Of a DNA stretch of 64,000 bases, positions 7,933-15,902 are shown piece by piece. Position numbers and translations under genes: made by a program. This DNA is from CAYRGS01 sp964423875 (lineage in GTDB: Bacteria; UBA8248; JACPRG01; G963555815), in contig CAYRGS010000005.1 in assembly GCA_964423875.1 (NCBI GenBank), positions 1-64,000 of the forward strand, read 5' to 3'. The first letter of the stretch is position 1, and the number at the start of each line of letters is the position of its first letter. The notes beneath the pieces are model-generated. The model made no database searches. It was not told the DNA's origin and saw nothing but the letters and a program-made list of their open reading frames with translations.

Positions 7933-8976
7933 TCAGGATTTCAAGCAAACCCCGATCTCCTGGAGGGCTTGGTCGATGTCTTCATCGCTGATGTCCAGGT
8001 GCGTCAGGGCGCGGAACCGGGTTTCGCCGAGGACGCTCACGAGGACGCCCCTTTCCTTGAGCGCTGCCGCCAGGGCCTGGGCCGTTCGGTCTGTCCCCGC
8101 GATGTCGAAGACGACGATGTTCGTCGGCGTGATCCCGAAGGGGAGCGTCACGCCGGGGATCGCCGCCAGACCTTCCGCCAGCCGCCCGGCCCGGGCATGG
8201 TCCTCGGGCAACCGTTCGACGTTGTGCTTCAGGGCATAGCGTCCCGCCGCCGCCATGATCCCCGCTTGGCGCATGCCGCCGCCGAAGACTTGGCGGTAAC
8301 GCCTCGCTTCCTCGATCAGGTCTTTCGGCCCCGCTACCAGCGAGCCGAAGGGCGCGCCGAGGCCCTTGGAGAGGCAGAAGGAAAGGGTGCTTGCGGGCCG
8401 GGCAATCTCCGCGACGGGCGTGTCGGAGGCCGCGCCGGCGTTGAAGACGCGGGCGCCGTCCATGTGGAGGGGAACGCCGCCATCCCGGGCGATGTCCCGG
8501 ATGGCCCGGAGGGAATCCATCGGGTAGACGGCCCCGCCGCCGCGGTTGTGCGTGTTCTCGACGCAGATGAGACCCGTGCGTGGGCGGGGGAGGGTGGGGG
8601 GCTGGATGGCGGCTTCGACCTGGTCCGCCGAGAGGAGCCCCCCCTCGGTTTGGACGGGCCTGCACTGGACGCCGGAGAGGGTCGCGGCGGCGCCCGCTTC
8701 GTAGTTGTAGATGTGAGAGGAGGCATCGGCGATCAGCTCGTCGCCCGGCCGGGTGTGGATCCGGACGGCGATCTGGTTCGCCATCGTCCCGGAGGTGACG
8801 AACAGGGCGGCCTCTTTGCCGGTGATCTCGGCCGCCTCGGCCTCGAGGGCGTTGACCGTGGGGTCCTCGCGGTAGGCGTCGTCGCCGACTTCGGCCTCGG
8901 CCATCGCACGCCGCATCCCGGGGGACGGGCGGGTCAGCGTGTCGCTTCGGATGTCGATGGGTTTCTGTGCGCTCAC
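7933..8976 (-). CDS. Low-specificity L-threonine aldolase family PLP enzyme
   Basis: 347 aa, usual length. The family cleaves L-threonine/allo-threonine to glycine and acetaldehyde. Seen: DIRSDTLTRPSPGMRRAMA with the GDDAYREDPTVN motif, H88 in SSHIYNYE (stacks on PLP), D173 and R176 in HMDGARVFN, and the Schiff-base lysine K204 in LSFCLSKGLGAPFGS. The GTG start lies 4 bases after the stop of the upstream LLM gene, showing translational coupling. The close LLM-aldolase pairing suggests action on a beta-hydroxy-amino acid made or used in the same pathway; that is inference. Confidence 0.9.
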   Translation of the reverse strand: MSAQKPIDIRSDTLTRPSPGMRRAMAEAEVGDDAYREDPTVNALEAEAAEITGKEAALFVTSGTMANQIAVRIHTRPGDELIADASSHIYNYEAGAAATLSGVQCRPVQTEGGLLSADQVEAAIQPPTLPRPRTGLICVENTHNRGGGAVYPMDSLRAIRDIARDGGVPLHMDGARVFNAGAASDTPVAEIARPASTLSFCLSKGLGAPFGSLVAGPKDLIEEARRYRQVFGGGMRQAGIMAAAGRYALKHNVERLPEDHARAGRLAEGLAAIPGVTLPFGITPTNIVVFDIAGTDRTAQALAAALKERGVLVSVLGETRFRALTHLDISDEDIDQALQEIGVCLKS

Positions 8977-8980
8977 GGGG

Positions 8981-9967
8981 TCAGTCCTTGAAAATGGGGA
9001 AAAAGTGTTTGGCGATGAGGTCGATCTGTTCCGGTTCGGTGGACGTAGGATGGATGATGAGGTGCTGAAGGCCCACCTCCTTCAAGTCCGCGATCGTCTC
9101 GCACATGTCCTCGATCGTCCCGGTCAGGTAGCAGGCCTGAAGGTGGTCCCAGTCCCGGTGGGTTCCCATCGTGAATTCAAAGTGGGGCCGCTGGATCTCA
9201 AGGCACTTGCCGCGATCGCCCGACTCGACGATATGGGTGAACTGGACGTGGGCCAGTTGGAGGGTCTTGGGGTCCCGTCCGACGGAGGCCACATGCGCCT
9301 GGGCCGCCGCCAAGTCCCGCTTGACCCAATCCTTGTAGCCGGTGTTCCGAACGACGAAGACGTCCGCCTTGGCGATGCGCCGTAGGACGCTCTTGGCGAT
9401 GGTCGTCTTGTCGGGCGAGAGGTCGGTGCGGACCCGGGAGCCTCCCGCCACCCACACCTCCGGCATCTTCGGGGGAAGGGGGTCGATCCGGACGTCTTTG
9501 AACCGGTAATACTTCCCCTCGAAAGAGGTGCTCTCGTGCGTTAGGAGGATCCGGACGGCGTCGAGGATCTCATCCGTCCGTGCGCCCCGCTCGGAGATGT
9601 GCGTTCCCGTCACCTCGAACTCGCGCTCGTACCAGCCGGGGCCGATGCCGAAGACGTACCGCCCGCCCGAGAGGAAGTCCATCGTGGCGATCTCTTTGGC
9701 GAGCAGGACGGGATTGCGCAGGGGGAGCACCAGGATGGCGGTCCCGATCCGGACGCGTTGGGTCACCGCCGCCACGTGGGAAAGGACGGACATAGGCTCG
9801 AGCCAGGAGATGCCGTACAGACCGGGTGCGTAGAGGAGGTGGTCGATGACCCAGACCCCGTCGAACCCCAGGTCCTCGGCCTTCCGGGCGTATTCGCGGA
9901 TTCCTTCCGCCTCCGAGTAGTCCATCTTGTGGCGGGAAAAGGATGGAATCCATGCGCCGAATTTCAT
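8981..9967 (-). CDS. LLM-class (bacterial luciferase-like) flavin/F420-dependent oxidoreductase
   Basis: 328 aa. TIM-barrel luciferase-like monooxygenase features: MKFGAWIPSFSRHK, ARKAEDLGFDGVWVIDHLL, VRIGTAILVLPLRNPVLLAKE, FLSGGRYVFGIGPGWYEREF and ERGARTDEILDAVRILL. Members use reduced F420 or FMN for hydride transfer or monooxygenation; the cofactor cannot be decided here. It is the first gene of a tight pair with the threonine aldolase. Upstream lies a 188-base gap holding a copy of dispersed repeat C. Confidence 0.88.
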   Translation of the reverse strand: MKFGAWIPSFSRHKMDYSEAEGIREYARKAEDLGFDGVWVIDHLLYAPGLYGISWLEPMSVLSHVAAVTQRVRIGTAILVLPLRNPVLLAKEIATMDFLSGGRYVFGIGPGWYEREFEVTGTHISERGARTDEILDAVRILLTHESTSFEGKYYRFKDVRIDPLPPKMPEVWVAGGSRVRTDLSPDKTTIAKSVLRRIAKADVFVVRNTGYKDWVKRDLAAAQAHVASVGRDPKTLQLAHVQFTHIVESGDRGKCLEIQRPHFEFTMGTHRDWDHLQACYLTGTIEDMCETIADLKEVGLQHLIIHPTSTEPEQIDLIAKHFFPIFKD

Positions 9968-10095
9968 GTTGCTATTCCTTGGCGGGGTGATGCGGTTCTC
10001 TCAGCAAGGTCGTGGGAAAGACCGAATTTGGAGATTCGATCCACGCCGAATTATGACCCAGCCATTGAATGGATGTCCAGTGATCCCAGGCCGTG

Positions 10096-10186
10096 CAAGG
10101 GGTCAACCGACCCAAACGCCCGGCCTACCGCCTTGAGGAAAGATATGTGTGGCGGTTAATCGGTAGGGCGGGCATCCCGGCCGCCA
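10096..10186. repeat. Dispersed composite repeat C, copy 1 (GGGTCAACCGACCC plus GGCGGGCATCCCGGCCGCC)
   Basis: The left part (10096-10130, caaggggtcaaccgaccc then aaacgcccggcctaccg) and right part (about 10163-10186, tagggcgggcatcccggccg) recur in the same order at 19419-19506. The palindrome GGGTC-AACC-GACCC occupies 10100-10113. The right part overlaps the last codons of the hydroxyacyl-CoA dehydrogenase reading frame. Confidence 0.65.
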
Positions 10187-11163
10187 TCCACGGAGGAAGA
10201 CGAATCTCGATTTACGAACATCGACAGGCGGTAACGGTTTCGCTCCTTGAGCCACAGGAGGAGTTTTTCGTCGCGCTCCCGCAGAAGGTCCCGGCGCGAA
10301 TGCCCCGCGTAATCGTAAAACCCCTTGCCCGATTTAAGGCCGAGGTCTCCGCCGTCCACCATGTCCGACACCACCGGCGGCACTTCTTTCGCGGCCGAGA
10401 TCTCCGGGAACATGCTCTCCCAGACGAGCCGGAAGGTGTCCAGCCCGCCGAAGTCCGGCACCTGCATCGGGTCCAGGATGGGAAAGCGCAGGGAGAGGCC
10501 CTCGCGCATGACCGCGTCGATCCCTTCGGCGTCCGTGACGCCGTCCTGGATGAGCGAGACGCACTCCCGATAGAGCGCCGAGGCCAGGCGCACGCCGATG
10601 AAGCCGGGGATGCACTTGTGGATCAATACCGGGGCGCCGCCGAGGGCCTTCAGGATGGCCATCATCGCGTCCGTCGTCTCTTGCCCCGTTTCGGGGCCGA
10701 GGACGACTTCGACCAGGGGGACGAGGTAGGGCGGGTTCCAGAAGTGGGCGATGATGAGGCGGTGGAGACCGGGAAAGTCGGGCGCAATTTCGAAGATGTT
10801 CAGCCCCGAGGTGGTGCTGGCCACAAGGGCGTTCTCCGGGGCGGATTTTCCGATCTCCCGGTAGACCTCCCGCTTCACGTCGGGGGATTCGGGGATGGCC
10901 TCGAAGACCAGGTCCGTCCGCGCGAGGCCTTTGGAGAGGTCCGTCGTCGCGGAGATCCGGCCGAGGACGGCCGCCACGCCGTCACCGGGTCCCGCGCCGT
11001 GTCGCGACAAGAGCGAGAGGTTATTTTCAATCTGCGTCCGGGCGCGGTCGAGGGATTCCCGCTTCCGGGCGATCAGGACCGCCTCCCACCCGTGGTGGGC
11101 GAAAAGCTGGGCGATGCCGTGCCCCATCGTTCCGGCGCCCACAACGGCGAGCCGCTGGCTCAA
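10156..11163 (-). CDS. 3-hydroxyacyl-CoA dehydrogenase, NAD-binding
   Basis: 335 aa. Oxidises 3-hydroxyacyl-CoA to 3-ketoacyl-CoA with NAD. The Rossmann motif VVGAGTMGHGIAQLFA lies at the N-terminus, the catalytic His-Glu pair in HFWNPPYLVPLVEVV, and the C-terminal dimer domain ends at SGKGFYDYAGHSRRDLL. The TTG start at 11163 is chosen because GAGGAGG sits about 8 bases upstream and MSQRLAVVGAG is the natural beginning. The last 20 or so residues (after WLKERNRYRL) are unlike the family and are encoded partly by repeat C, so the original stop was probably lost. It lies in the catabolic minus-strand run after the TPP-enzyme pair. Confidence 0.9.
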   Translation of the reverse strand: MSQRLAVVGAGTMGHGIAQLFAHHGWEAVLIARKRESLDRARTQIENNLSLLSRHGAGPGDGVAAVLGRISATTDLSKGLARTDLVFEAIPESPDVKREVYREIGKSAPENALVASTTSGLNIFEIAPDFPGLHRLIIAHFWNPPYLVPLVEVVLGPETGQETTDAMMAILKALGGAPVLIHKCIPGFIGVRLASALYRECVSLIQDGVTDAEGIDAVMREGLSLRFPILDPMQVPDFGGLDTFRLVWESMFPEISAAKEVPPVVSDMVDGGDLGLKSGKGFYDYAGHSRRDLLRERDEKLLLWLKERNRYRLSMFVNRDSSSSVDGGRDARPTD

Positions 11164-11212
11164 GGGCTGGCCTCCTCATCCATATTCATCGTTTTATGAA
11201 GAGGTGGAATGA

Positions 11213-11257
11213 ATCCAACAGGTTTCTTTTAGACCTGTTCGAGTTTCCCTGTTGGAT
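11213..11257 (-). promoter_or_regulatory. Alternative-hairpin leader before the hydroxyacyl-CoA dehydrogenase
   Basis: Outer arms ATCCAACAGG (11213-11222) and CCTGTTGGAT (11248-11257) are a perfect 10-bp inverted repeat. A second CCTGTT (11234-11239) can instead pair with the 11218-11224 arm (AACAGGT/ACCTGTT, 7 bp). In the minus-strand transcript two upstream AACAGG segments therefore compete for one downstream CCTGTT, about 50 bases before the TTG start. This resembles an attenuator-like switch, but no ligand or T-run is evident. Confidence 0.4.
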
Positions 11258-11319
11258 GTACGTAAACAGCTCTCCCTCGGGGGGGAAGGCCAAGCCGCTT
11301 TCAAGTGCCCCCGCGTGGG

Positions 11320-11937
11320 CTACTCCTTTACCAGATGACTGGGTATCTGCTGCTCGGGCGGGGTGAGGACTTTCACGCCCGTGATTTTCTCGATGTGCCG
11401 GACAAACTCGAACTTCATCTCGACCCCGCTCATATCCAGGGAGGGCACCTTCTTCGCCCCGATTTCCGTCTTCGCGACGATGAAGTCGCATGCGAGCCCC
11501 TTCAGTGCCTCAACCAGGGATTTCTCGAACGCCTCCAGCGTCTGGACGGCCACCGCCTTCTCCACGCCCGCGCCCCGAGCCATCGCCGCGAAGTCCGTAT
11601 TGCCGGAGCTCGCGGAGGGCTGTGCTCCAGTGCTCTCGTAGACCTCGTTGTCGAAAGCGATGATCGTGAGGTTCGGCGGCTGTAGGTTTCCGATGTCGGT
11701 GAGGACGCCCAGGTTCATCAGAAGGCCGCCGTCGGTGTCCAGGCCGATGACGCTGCATTGGGGAAGGGCCTTCGCGAGTCCCAGGGCCAGCCCGGCGACG
11801 CCGCCGACGGGAGCGTCCAGGCTTGCGGGACCGGGGTGTAGGGAGTCCCATTCGTGGCCGGTGCCCCCGCCCGTATGGATGACGAGGGCGTCTCCGACAT
11901 GGCGCGACAGAACCTCGAGGCATTCATATCGGTTCAC
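11320..11937 (-). CDS. Sulfopyruvate decarboxylase-like TPP enzyme, beta (C-terminal TPP domain) subunit
   Basis: 205 aa from GTG at 11937, overlapping the alpha-subunit stop by 4 bases (GTGA). The TPP-binding half of the fold is visible as GGGTGHEWDSLHPGPASLDA, then LDTDGGLLMNLG and, about 25 residues later, FDNEVYESTGAQPS, which supply the magnesium/diphosphate ligands. The ComE/phosphonopyruvate-decarboxylase group decarboxylates 2-oxo acids carrying a sulfo or phosphono group. In bacterial catabolic operons the true substrate is often another 2-oxo acid, so I do not assign one. Confidence 0.8.
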   Translation of the reverse strand: MNRYECLEVLSRHVGDALVIHTGGGTGHEWDSLHPGPASLDAPVGGVAGLALGLAKALPQCSVIGLDTDGGLLMNLGVLTDIGNLQPPNLTIIAFDNEVYESTGAQPSASSGNTDFAAMARGAGVEKAVAVQTLEAFEKSLVEALKGLACDFIVAKTEIGAKKVPSLDMSGVEMKFEFVRHIEKITGVKVLTPPEQQIPSHLVKE

Positions 11938-12431
11938 CAGATATCTCCCGAAAGGATGAGGGCCACGGGGAACAGGGACGCCTGAAGGGTCTTCCGCGCC
12001 TTCAGAAAGGCCCCCGGGATGTCCTCCGGACGTTCCATTTTGAAGTACGGGATCCGCAGGGCGTTCAACATCGGCTCCATGGTCACCCCGTGGTTGATGG
12101 CCCACCAGTTTCCGTCCCCCATGAGGCCCCGGTGGCTCATCAGGAACATGACGGGTATCCCGAAGGAGATGCCGAGTCGGGCTAGGTATTCGCTGGCCAC
12201 CCGGAGGCCGGAGTTCTCCATCATCATCAGGGGGCGCTTGCCCCCGAGCCACGCCCCGCCGCAGATGCAGGTCGCCACCGCTTCATTGCCCGCCGTGTGC
12301 AGCTCGATGTCGGGGTCTTCGCGAATCAGGAAATAGAGATCGCGCAGGCGGGAGTCGGGGACGGTGACGACGAAGTCGATTCCGGCGGCCTTGATGTCAT
12401 CTAAAAGCGCTTTTGCGACGGCCTTGTCCAT
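11934..12431 (-). CDS. Sulfopyruvate decarboxylase-like TPP enzyme, alpha (N-terminal pyrimidine domain) subunit
   Basis: 165 aa from ATG at 12431 (GGGAGA about 7 bases upstream; a GTG five codons earlier is less well placed). MDKAVAKALLDDIKAAGIDF and VVTVPDSRLRDLYFLI are typical; the conserved glutamate that activates TPP is in TAGNEAVATCICGGAWLGGK. FLMSHRGLMGDGNWWAINHG follows as in ComD. It forms an alpha-beta enzyme with the next gene through a 4-base overlap. A strong sigma-70 promoter lies about 83 bases upstream, so this gene probably begins the transcript that runs through the catabolic genes below it. Confidence 0.82.
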   Translation of the reverse strand: MDKAVAKALLDDIKAAGIDFVVTVPDSRLRDLYFLIREDPDIELHTAGNEAVATCICGGAWLGGKRPLMMMENSGLRVASEYLARLGISFGIPVMFLMSHRGLMGDGNWWAINHGVTMEPMLNALRIPYFKMERPEDIPGAFLKARKTLQASLFPVALILSGDIW

Positions 12432-12513
12432 GGAAAATTCTCCCACATGGTCAGGGTTTCAGCCCAGCGGACGGCCCAACCTCTTCGTTCTTGAATTGGA
12501 GTTCAGTGGGCGA

Positions 12514-12542
12514 ATAATACGAAATTCGTGATTTCATGTCAA
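12514..12542 (-). promoter_or_regulatory. Sigma-70 promoter for the TPP-decarboxylase pair
   Basis: On the minus strand TTGACA (12542-12537), a 17-base spacer and TATTAT (12519-12514) give a near-consensus promoter. The spacer contains an imperfect palindrome (CGAAATTCG) that could bind a repressor. Transcription would start near 12507. Confidence 0.65.
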
Positions 12543-12613
12543 TTGTGATCGGTATTTGGAGGAGCCTGTTCAGATGAATATGACCCGCTTGGGGCCTGGG
12601 AGGAAGCGGTGGT

Positions 12614-13378
12614 TCAGGATTTCGGTTCGGCGTCCATATGCCGGCGGAACCAGTCCACGATGAGGCCGGCGCACTCCTCCACGTCCTCATCCTCGGAAAA
12701 CCGGTGGTCGGCGCCGCCGATGACGTGGATGGATTTCTTGCCCCCCGCGGCGTGGAAGAGGTCCATGGCCTCTTTCACGGGGATGAGCTCGTCCGCCTCC
12801 CCGTGGATGAGGAGGATGGCCGCCCGGGTCGTGGAGACGGCCCCCAGGACGTCCTGCCGCTTCGAGTCCTCGATCAGACCGAGGCCGATGTTTCCCAGGG
12901 GGGTGTCGATGAAGCCCCGCTTCCGGTGAACGGTTTCCGATTCGGGGCTGGAATCGCCCGGCCGGGCGAGGGAGGCCATGAGGACCATCGCGGACACGTC
13001 GGGGTCCCGGGCGGCGTACAGGGCCGCGACGGCGCTGCCCATGCTGGAGCCGATCAGGCCAAGCGGCCCGTTCGTGTGGGTCCGCATGAATGAGACGGCG
13101 GACGCCAGGTCTTCCACTTCTCCAGAAATGGTCATGTCCTCGAGCTTGCCTTCGGACTCCCCCACGAAGGAAAAATCGAACCGCAGGACGAGGAACCCCT
13201 CGGCCGTGAGCCGCCGGGCGAACCGCTCGTGCTTCCGGCTGTCCTTGTTGGAGAGCATCCCGTGGCAGACGAGGATGCCGGGCGGGGCCGGTGAATCCAT
13301 CGCCGGGGAGGCGTCCAGCCATCCGGCAATCCGCTGACCTTTTGCGTTAGGGAAAAAAACCCTTTTGGATTGCGTCAT
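12614..13378 (-). CDS. Alpha/beta hydrolase (serine aminopeptidase/dienelactone-hydrolase-like)
   Basis: 254 aa. Fold features in order: PGILVCHGMLSNKDSRKHER (oxyanion-hole HG motif), FLVLRFDFSFVGESEGKLED, the nucleophile elbow GLIGSSMGSAVA (GxSxG), the acid in LIHGEADELIP and the catalytic histidine in GGADHRFSED. A complete Ser-Asp-His triad is therefore present. Substrate unknown; esters or thioesters are likely. ATG at 13378; it diverges from the MFS gene across a 244-base gap. Confidence 0.85.
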   Translation of the reverse strand: MTQSKRVFFPNAKGQRIAGWLDASPAMDSPAPPGILVCHGMLSNKDSRKHERFARRLTAEGFLVLRFDFSFVGESEGKLEDMTISGEVEDLASAVSFMRTHTNGPLGLIGSSMGSAVAALYAARDPDVSAMVLMASLARPGDSSPESETVHRKRGFIDTPLGNIGLGLIEDSKRQDVLGAVSTTRAAILLIHGEADELIPVKEAMDLFHAAGGKKSIHVIGGADHRFSEDEDVEECAGLIVDWFRRHMDAEPKS

Positions 13379-13622
13379 CGAATTCGGCCTCGGATTCGTG
13401 GGTTTGGTTGCATTTTATCATGGTGTTTCCGAAGGGATTCGGCTGTCCGGCCTTTCTCCCGGGTGCACCGGCCCGTTGCGTGGGGATTGAATGGCTCCCA
13501 TCGGTGTTTCAGGTTGTGATTGTCTTGATTTCATGGCAGAATCGCGGCAATTAGAAGAATCGGATATTTTGCATCCGTTGGCAGGATTTTCTGAAACCCC
13601 CTAGGTTCCAGAGGCGCTTCCC

Positions 13623-14909
13623 GTGATTCGCAGACTCGGCATCTCCCCGCGCGGCTGGATGATCATCGCCGCCGGTTTCACCCTGATGGGCCTTGGGACC
13701 GGGGCCAGCTTCACCATCGGTGTGTTTCTGAAGCCCCTGGCGCAGGATTTCGGATGGTCGCGTTCAGAGATCTCCCTGGCGTACTCCCTCAACATGCTGG
13801 TCCTGGGGGCCTGCTCTTTCATCATGGGGAGCCTGTCGGACCGCTGGGGGGCCGCGCGCGTCCTCCTCGTCGGCTCGCTGATTATGGCCCTTGGGATGTA
13901 CCTGAACAGCCACATTTCGGCCGTCTGGCAGTTCTACTTGTTCTACGGTTTCCTGCTCGGAGTGGGAAAGGCGTCCTACCATGCCCCGCTGATGTCCTAT
14001 ATCGCGCGGATTTTCAACAAGAAAAGGGGGTTGGCCGTAGGGCTGATTTTCGCGGGGACGGGCATCGGGCTGTTCGCCCTGGCCCCGCTCACCCGTTATC
14101 TCATCTCCAGTTATGGTTGGCGGCTCACGTTCGTGATTCTGGCGTCGGGATTTATCGTCCTGGCCCTCCCGGCCATCTGGGTGTTCCGCGAGAAGACGGG
14201 GCAAGTCGTAGAACGCGGCGGAGATATGATCCCGAACGGTTCCCCAGACGGCGCGCCTGCCGAATTGGCGCCGCCCGAGATGTTCCATTGGAAGAACCGG
14301 TCCTACTGGGTCCTATGCGGTTTGCATTATTTCGACTGCATCTGCCACTCGGTGCCGTTGGTGCACGTTGTGGCCTATGCAACGGACAAGAACATGACGC
14401 CCGAGCAGGGCGCGGGGGTCCTGGGCCTCGTGGGGTTGTCGGCCATCGTCGGGCGGGTGACTGTCCCGACCCTGACGGACAGGATAGGGTCCCGAAATGG
14501 TCTGATGCTGACCCTGTTTCTCCAGACGGGCATGATTCCATTTCTGATGATTTCCAACTCATTGACCATGTTTTACATCTTCGCCGTCGTCTTCGGATTC
14601 GGGTGGGGAGGCAACAGCCCCATGTATCCCCTGTTGACGCGGGAGTACTTCGGGCCGAAGCGGTTGGGCGCCATCTACGGGGGGACCGTTGTGGCGGCGA
14701 GTCTGGGGATGGGCGCGGGCGGTTACATGGGCGGACTGTTGTTCGACATTTCCGGGACGTATCAGTACTCGCTACTCTTCAGCCTGACGGCGGGACTGAT
14801 TTCCATCGCCCTCATTCCGTTTCTAAAACCCATTCGCAAACGCCAAGTGCGCGCGCGTGTTCTCCATCCCGCCCACGCTTCCATCCCCGCCGCGGCGGTG
14901 GAGCTGTAG
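13623..14909 (+). CDS. MFS transporter, monocarboxylate/oxalate-formate type
   Basis: 428 aa from a GTG start, with 12 hydrophobic segments. The N-terminal half has TLMGLGTGASFTIGVFLKPL, DFGWSRSEISLAYSLNML and the loop 2-3 motif GSLSDRWGAARVL. The second half begins after a hydrophilic central loop (about residues 195-220) and has GRVTVPTLTDRIGSRNGL, then FGFGWGGNSPMYPLLTREYFG. The N-terminal DFGWSR signature is typical of OFA/monocarboxylate porters. It sits in the inner membrane and may import organic acids for the neighbouring catabolic genes (inference). Confidence 0.85.
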   Translation: MIRRLGISPRGWMIIAAGFTLMGLGTGASFTIGVFLKPLAQDFGWSRSEISLAYSLNMLVLGACSFIMGSLSDRWGAARVLLVGSLIMALGMYLNSHISAVWQFYLFYGFLLGVGKASYHAPLMSYIARIFNKKRGLAVGLIFAGTGIGLFALAPLTRYLISSYGWRLTFVILASGFIVLALPAIWVFREKTGQVVERGGDMIPNGSPDGAPAELAPPEMFHWKNRSYWVLCGLHYFDCICHSVPLVHVVAYATDKNMTPEQGAGVLGLVGLSAIVGRVTVPTLTDRIGSRNGLMLTLFLQTGMIPFLMISNSLTMFYIFAVVFGFGWGGNSPMYPLLTREYFGPKRLGAIYGGTVVAASLGMGAGGYMGGLLFDISGTYQYSLLFSLTAGLISIALIPFLKPIRKRQVRARVLHPAHASIPAAAVEL

Positions 14910-15023
14910 CCTCCGGGGTCTGAGAGGTTGGGGCGTCTCATCAGGATTTTCCAGGACACCGGCTGACGCCGTCCGGCCGCCTTCGAAACCCGGTTTATCC
15001 CCCCCCCCCCTCCCTCACCCCTA

Positions 15024-15427
15024 CTAGGCCAACCAGCCTCCGTCCACGGGAAGGATGTGGCCCATGACCAGACAGGAGGCTTCGGATGCTAGGAAGATGG
15101 CCGTTCCCTTGAGCTCATCCGGCATGCCGATCCGCTGAAGGGGCATGCGGTCATTCACGTGGGCCTGAAAGGCCTCTCCCCAGAGCGGTTTGTCGATCTC
15201 GCCCCCGATATCCGTTTTGAAGATGCCGGGAGCGATGGCGTTCACGCGGATGCCGTCGCGCGCCCACTCTACGGCCAGCTGCCGGGTCAGGTTGGCCACG
15301 CCCGCCTTGGCGGAGGCGTAGGCCGTCGCCGGAAAACTGGGCTCCGCCGCCAGCCCCAAGACCGAGCTGATGTTGATGATGCTTCCGCCCCCCGGGCCTT
15401 GATGTGGGGATGGGCGGCCTGGCAGCC
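15024..15427 (-). pseudogene. C-terminal fragment of an SDR oxidoreductase, 5' half lost
   Basis: From GGGSIINISS to PVDGGWLA this matches the intact SDR at 23397-24203 almost residue for residue, including the catalytic YASAK (Tyr/Lys). Upstream, GCQAAHPHIKARG-like codons continue the homology to about 15427 only after restoring one G in the G6 run near 15390-15396. The Rossmann GxxxGxG half and the NNAG motif are gone, so no cofactor can bind. An open frame to 15560 exists, but its first ~55 residues are not SDR-like. It abuts a broken hisI. Confidence 0.75.
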
Positions 15428-15539
15428 GGGCATAGGTGATCGTTATGTGATCGAACAGATGCGGAAAGAACCGGAGAGAAGCGAAGATCGAGCTGGTGGA
15501 TGGGGCTTTGTTGTGCGGATTTGGCGGGATTGCCCTGTT
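15428..15539. other. Junction DNA between hisI and SDR remnants
   Basis: About 110 bases belonging recognisably to neither flanking remnant. The plus strand is open and reads a basic peptide ending ...GGWGFVVRIWRDCPVLS before TAA; I do not recognise it. It may be the scar of a deletion or a small insertion. Confidence 0.4.
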
Positions 15540-15809
15540 TTGTCTTAACCCCCGTGTCATTCCAGACGCAGTTGAGGTGCAGGGCCTTCACATGCTGGAG
15601 GTGGCCCGAGGTTCCCCCTTTTTCCATAATTCGTTTCTGGACCGGCTGAAGTAGTGGACGATTCCGGTTTTCAGCGTCTTTTCAAGGTTTTCGGTATTCA
15701 TGTAGGCAATCATGCGAACTTGGCCCGTGCTGTCGTCCTGGGCCATGGCCGGTAAAAACCCGCGCTCATTATAGACCACCTTTTCTATCAACCCTTCCAA
15801 ATTTTCCAT
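15540..15809 (-). pseudogene. hisI: Phosphoribosyl-AMP cyclohydrolase, frameshifted and 3' truncated
   Basis: ATG at 15809, then MENLEGLIEKVVYNERGFLP, AQDDSTGQVRMIAYMN and HYFSRSRNELWKKGE, typical HisI. One base is missing after KKGE (gaaacc has become gaacc near 15619-15622), giving an early stop at 15588. In the shifted frame HisI continues as TSGHLQHVKALHLNC, then homology is lost where the Zn-binding CHTG...C region should be. HisI opens the phosphoribosyl-AMP ring in histidine synthesis. It follows hisF by 93 bases as in many his clusters. Unless another copy exists, the organism would depend on external histidine or the frameshift is a sequencing error. Confidence 0.75.
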
Positions 15810-15902
15810 TTTCCCTTCCTTCGCAAAACTCGATGCACTCAGGAAATTGGGGTGGGCCGTGACGCTCGTTATTCACTCCAGCTCCCTAGCAGTCTCCAAT
15901 AA

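Noticed and set aside
13754..14923. 389-codon frame overlapping the MFS gene
   Set aside because: Out-of-frame, Arg/Pro-rich translation; the MFS frame has the membrane helices and transporter motifs.
14999..15010. C12 run after the MFS gene as a frameshift site
   Set aside because: It lies between genes and affects no reading frame.
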